NCBI GenBank assembly: GCA_005885325.1 | Contig: VAYX01000006.1 | Location: 1 to 7,744 of the forward strand | Direction of reading: 5' to 3' | Length of the DNA stretch: 7,744 bases | From: Actinomycetota bacterium | GTDB lineage: Bacteria; Actinomycetota; UBA4738; HRBIN12 | Shown: positions 6,731 to 7,744 of the stretch, piece by piece | Position numbering within the stretch: position 1 is the first letter of the stretch | Layout of the letters: each line of letters opens with the position of its first letter | Made by a program: the position numbers and the translations under genes | Notes under the pieces: generated by a model | The model's database searches: none | Told to the model about the DNA's origin: nothing | The model's input: the letters and a program-made list of their open reading frames with translations, nothing else

Positions 6731-6856
6731 CTCCCCGCGCGAGTGTCGGCCTGACCCGGCTTCGCGCACGCCGAGCTGATGCTCGTCGAAGATACGGTGG
6801 TTCCCTCCGGTACCGCGTGATCGATCGTACGAGGATCGGCCGACAGGGGGAAGGGG

Positions 6857-6874
6857 CTTCGGCCTAGGCCGAAG
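6857..6874 (-). terminator. Perfect 18-bp palindrome after the EAL gene
   Basis: CTTCGGCCTAGGCCGAAG is fully self-complementary and begins 21 nt after the EAL stop codon. As RNA it gives a 7-bp GC-rich stem with a CTAG loop. The following bases on the - strand (CCCCTTCCCCC) are C-rich rather than U-rich, so it is a weak or non-canonical terminator at best. A dimeric protein-binding site is the alternative. Confidence 0.4.
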
Positions 6875-6895
6875 GTCGATACCTCGAGATCGTCG

Positions 6896-7744
6896 CTAGG
6901 AGGAGAGCTCGGTCTCCCGGCGTGCGAGCGCTCTCCGGGTCGCGAGCAGCTCGTCGACCCCTTCCATGGGAAGCGGCTTCGCGAAGTAGAAGCCCTGTCC
7001 GAGGTCGCAATGCAGGTCGAGGAGCCGTTCGAGCTGGTCCGCCCGCTCGATCCCTTCGGCCACCGGCCGAAGGTCCAGGTCGCTCGCGAGCTTGATGATC
7101 GTCGCCGTCAACGCCGACTTCCGCGGATCGACGCTGAACGCGTCGACGAAGGATTTGTCGACCTTCAGGATGTCGACCGGGAACTGCTGGATGTAGTTCA
7201 GCGAGGAGTACCCGGTTCCGAAGTCGTCCACCGCGAGCTTCACGCCAAGGGCTTTGAGCTCGGTCAAGCGTTGGACGGACAGTTTCACGTCCTTCATCAT
7301 CACGCTCTCGGTGATCTCCAGGATCAGCATGCCCGGGTCCATCCCGGTCTCTGTGAGGATCGCGCCGATCTCGTCGACGATCTCCTCCCGCTGGAGCTGG
7401 CGCGCGGACAGGTTGACGGCCATGTGGAGGGAGGCTTCGAGCGGCATCCGTTCCTCGAGGAGCACCGCCTGCCGACACGCCTCCTGGAGCACCCAGCTTC
7501 CGATGGGGATGATGAGGCCGGTCTCCTCGGCCAGCGGGATGAACTCGAGCGGAGGGACCAGACCGCGCTCTGGGTGGTCCCATCGGACCAGAGCCTCCAG
7601 GCCGATGATCGCGCCCGTCTCGAGCTCGATGACCGGCTGGTAGTACAGGACGAACTCGCCGTTGTCGACGGCCCGTTGGAGGTCCGCCTTCAACTCGAGG
7701 CGGTGGAGCGCCGTGTCGTGCATCGCGGGCTCGAAGACCTGGTA
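6896..7744 (-). CDS. c-di-GMP phosphodiesterase, EAL domain (probable GGDEF-EAL C-terminus)
   Basis: Hydrolyses cyclic di-GMP to pGpG, lowering this second messenger. 282 residues are visible, open through the window edge to 7744; the stop is TAG 6896-6898. The first residues, YQVFEPAMHDTALHRLELKA, are the usual linker joining a GGDEF domain to an EAL domain, so the methionine at 7723 is internal and the gene continues upstream. All key EAL motifs are present: FVLYYQPV, GLEALVRW, AVNLSARQL, ILEITES, AVDDFGTGYSSL, ILKVDKSFV, AEGIE and GQGFYFAKPL. The metal-binding and catalytic residues therefore look intact and an active enzyme is expected. The C-terminus ends soon after the domain with no further module. 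The next gene on this strand is the receiver/membrane protein 307 bp downstream, with a palindrome between, so cotranscription is uncertain. Sensor or membrane domains, if any, lie outside the window. Confidence 0.93.
   Translation of the reverse strand, partial: YQVFEPAMHDTALHRLELKADLQRAVDNGEFVLYYQPVIELETGAIIGLEALVRWDHPERGLVPPLEFIPLAEETGLIIPIGSWVLQEACRQAVLLEERMPLEASLHMAVNLSARQLQREEIVDEIGAILTETGMDPGMLILEITESVMMKDVKLSVQRLTELKALGVKLAVDDFGTGYSSLNYIQQFPVDILKVDKSFVDAFSVDPRKSALTATIIKLASDLDLRPVAEGIERADQLERLLDLHCDLGQGFYFAKPLPMEGVDELLATRRALARRETELSS

Larger units (their letters stand above)
6589..6895 (-). other. Structured intergenic leader between EAL and receiver genes
   Basis: There is no convincing gene in these 307 bp. 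Read on the - strand from the EAL stop, it contains in order: the palindrome at 6857-6874; a short hairpin with arms at 6772-6776 and 6781-6785; a 6-bp inverted repeat with arms at 6737-6742 and 6762-6767; two overlapping alternative hairpins between 6680 and 6730; a bulged hairpin at 6638-6659; the palindrome 6625-6634; and the ribosome-binding site of the receiver gene. This density suggests a structured 5' leader or a regulatory promoter region. I recognise no RNA family with confidence. Confidence 0.5.

Noticed and set aside
5564..6769. Alternative - strand frame of 401 residues over the same region.
   Set aside because: Its product is Arg/Gly/Pro-rich with no domain, typical of an out-of-frame reading in GC-rich DNA.
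5449..6867. Long + strand open frames across the receiver gene (472 residues; also a proline-rich one at 5480-6535).
   Set aside because: They are antisense to a frame with a recognisable receiver domain, a membrane helix and a ribosome-binding site. Their proline and Ala-Thr runs are just the complement of the glycine repeat.
6589..6895. c-di-GMP riboswitch (GEMM type), considered because of the EAL neighbour.
   Set aside because: I could not find the conserved GEMM segments around its tetraloop/receptor in order on the - strand; GGGGGCAAAGGG on the + strand is only a chance similarity and faces the wrong way.
7724..7744. Start of the EAL gene at the ATG at 7723.
   Set aside because: The frame continues to the window edge, and the residues before it (YQVFEPA) are part of the usual GGDEF-EAL linker.

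Overview
The window is GC-rich throughout, with dense G/C-ending codons, overlapping genes and several GTG starts. The LeuB-type protein closely follows the actinobacterial type of 3-isopropylmalate dehydrogenase. Together these suggest an uncultured or environmental member of the Actinomycetota; this is an inference from protein style and composition, and no marker gene is present.

Left part (1-4849, + strand): a tightly packed branched-chain amino acid operon. It runs from the 3' two thirds of ilvC (ketol-acid reductoisomerase), through leuA (2-isopropylmalate synthase) and leuB (3-isopropylmalate dehydrogenase), to cimA ((R)-citramalate synthase). Every junction overlaps by a few bases, pointing to one transcript and translational coupling. 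LeuA opens the leucine branch and CimA opens the pyruvate route to 2-oxobutyrate for isoleucine. Both chains need LeuB, and IlvC serves valine, leucine and isoleucine. The isomerase leuCD is not in the window and must be encoded elsewhere.

Middle (4900-5418, + strand): a GNAT-family N-acetyltransferase of unknown substrate, starting 50 bp after cimA, with no good ribosome-binding site.

Right part (5428-7744, - strand): two signalling genes convergent with the operon; only 9 bp separates the GNAT and receiver-protein stop codons. One encodes an unusual membrane protein: an atypical receiver domain, one transmembrane helix, a helical stretch, then a Gly/Pro-rich segment with 25 consecutive glycines and a basic tail. 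Upstream of it on the same strand is the 3' part of a gene for a c-di-GMP phosphodiesterase (EAL) domain, probably the end of a GGDEF-EAL protein, cut by the window edge.

The roughly 300-bp gap between these two genes (6589-6895) is unusually rich in inverted repeats. It holds a perfect 18-bp palindrome just after the EAL gene, a pair of mutually exclusive hairpins arranged like an attenuator, and a 10-bp palindrome near a candidate -10 box. The most interesting material is this leader and the receiver/membrane/polyglycine protein it precedes. The biosynthetic operon is ordinary.
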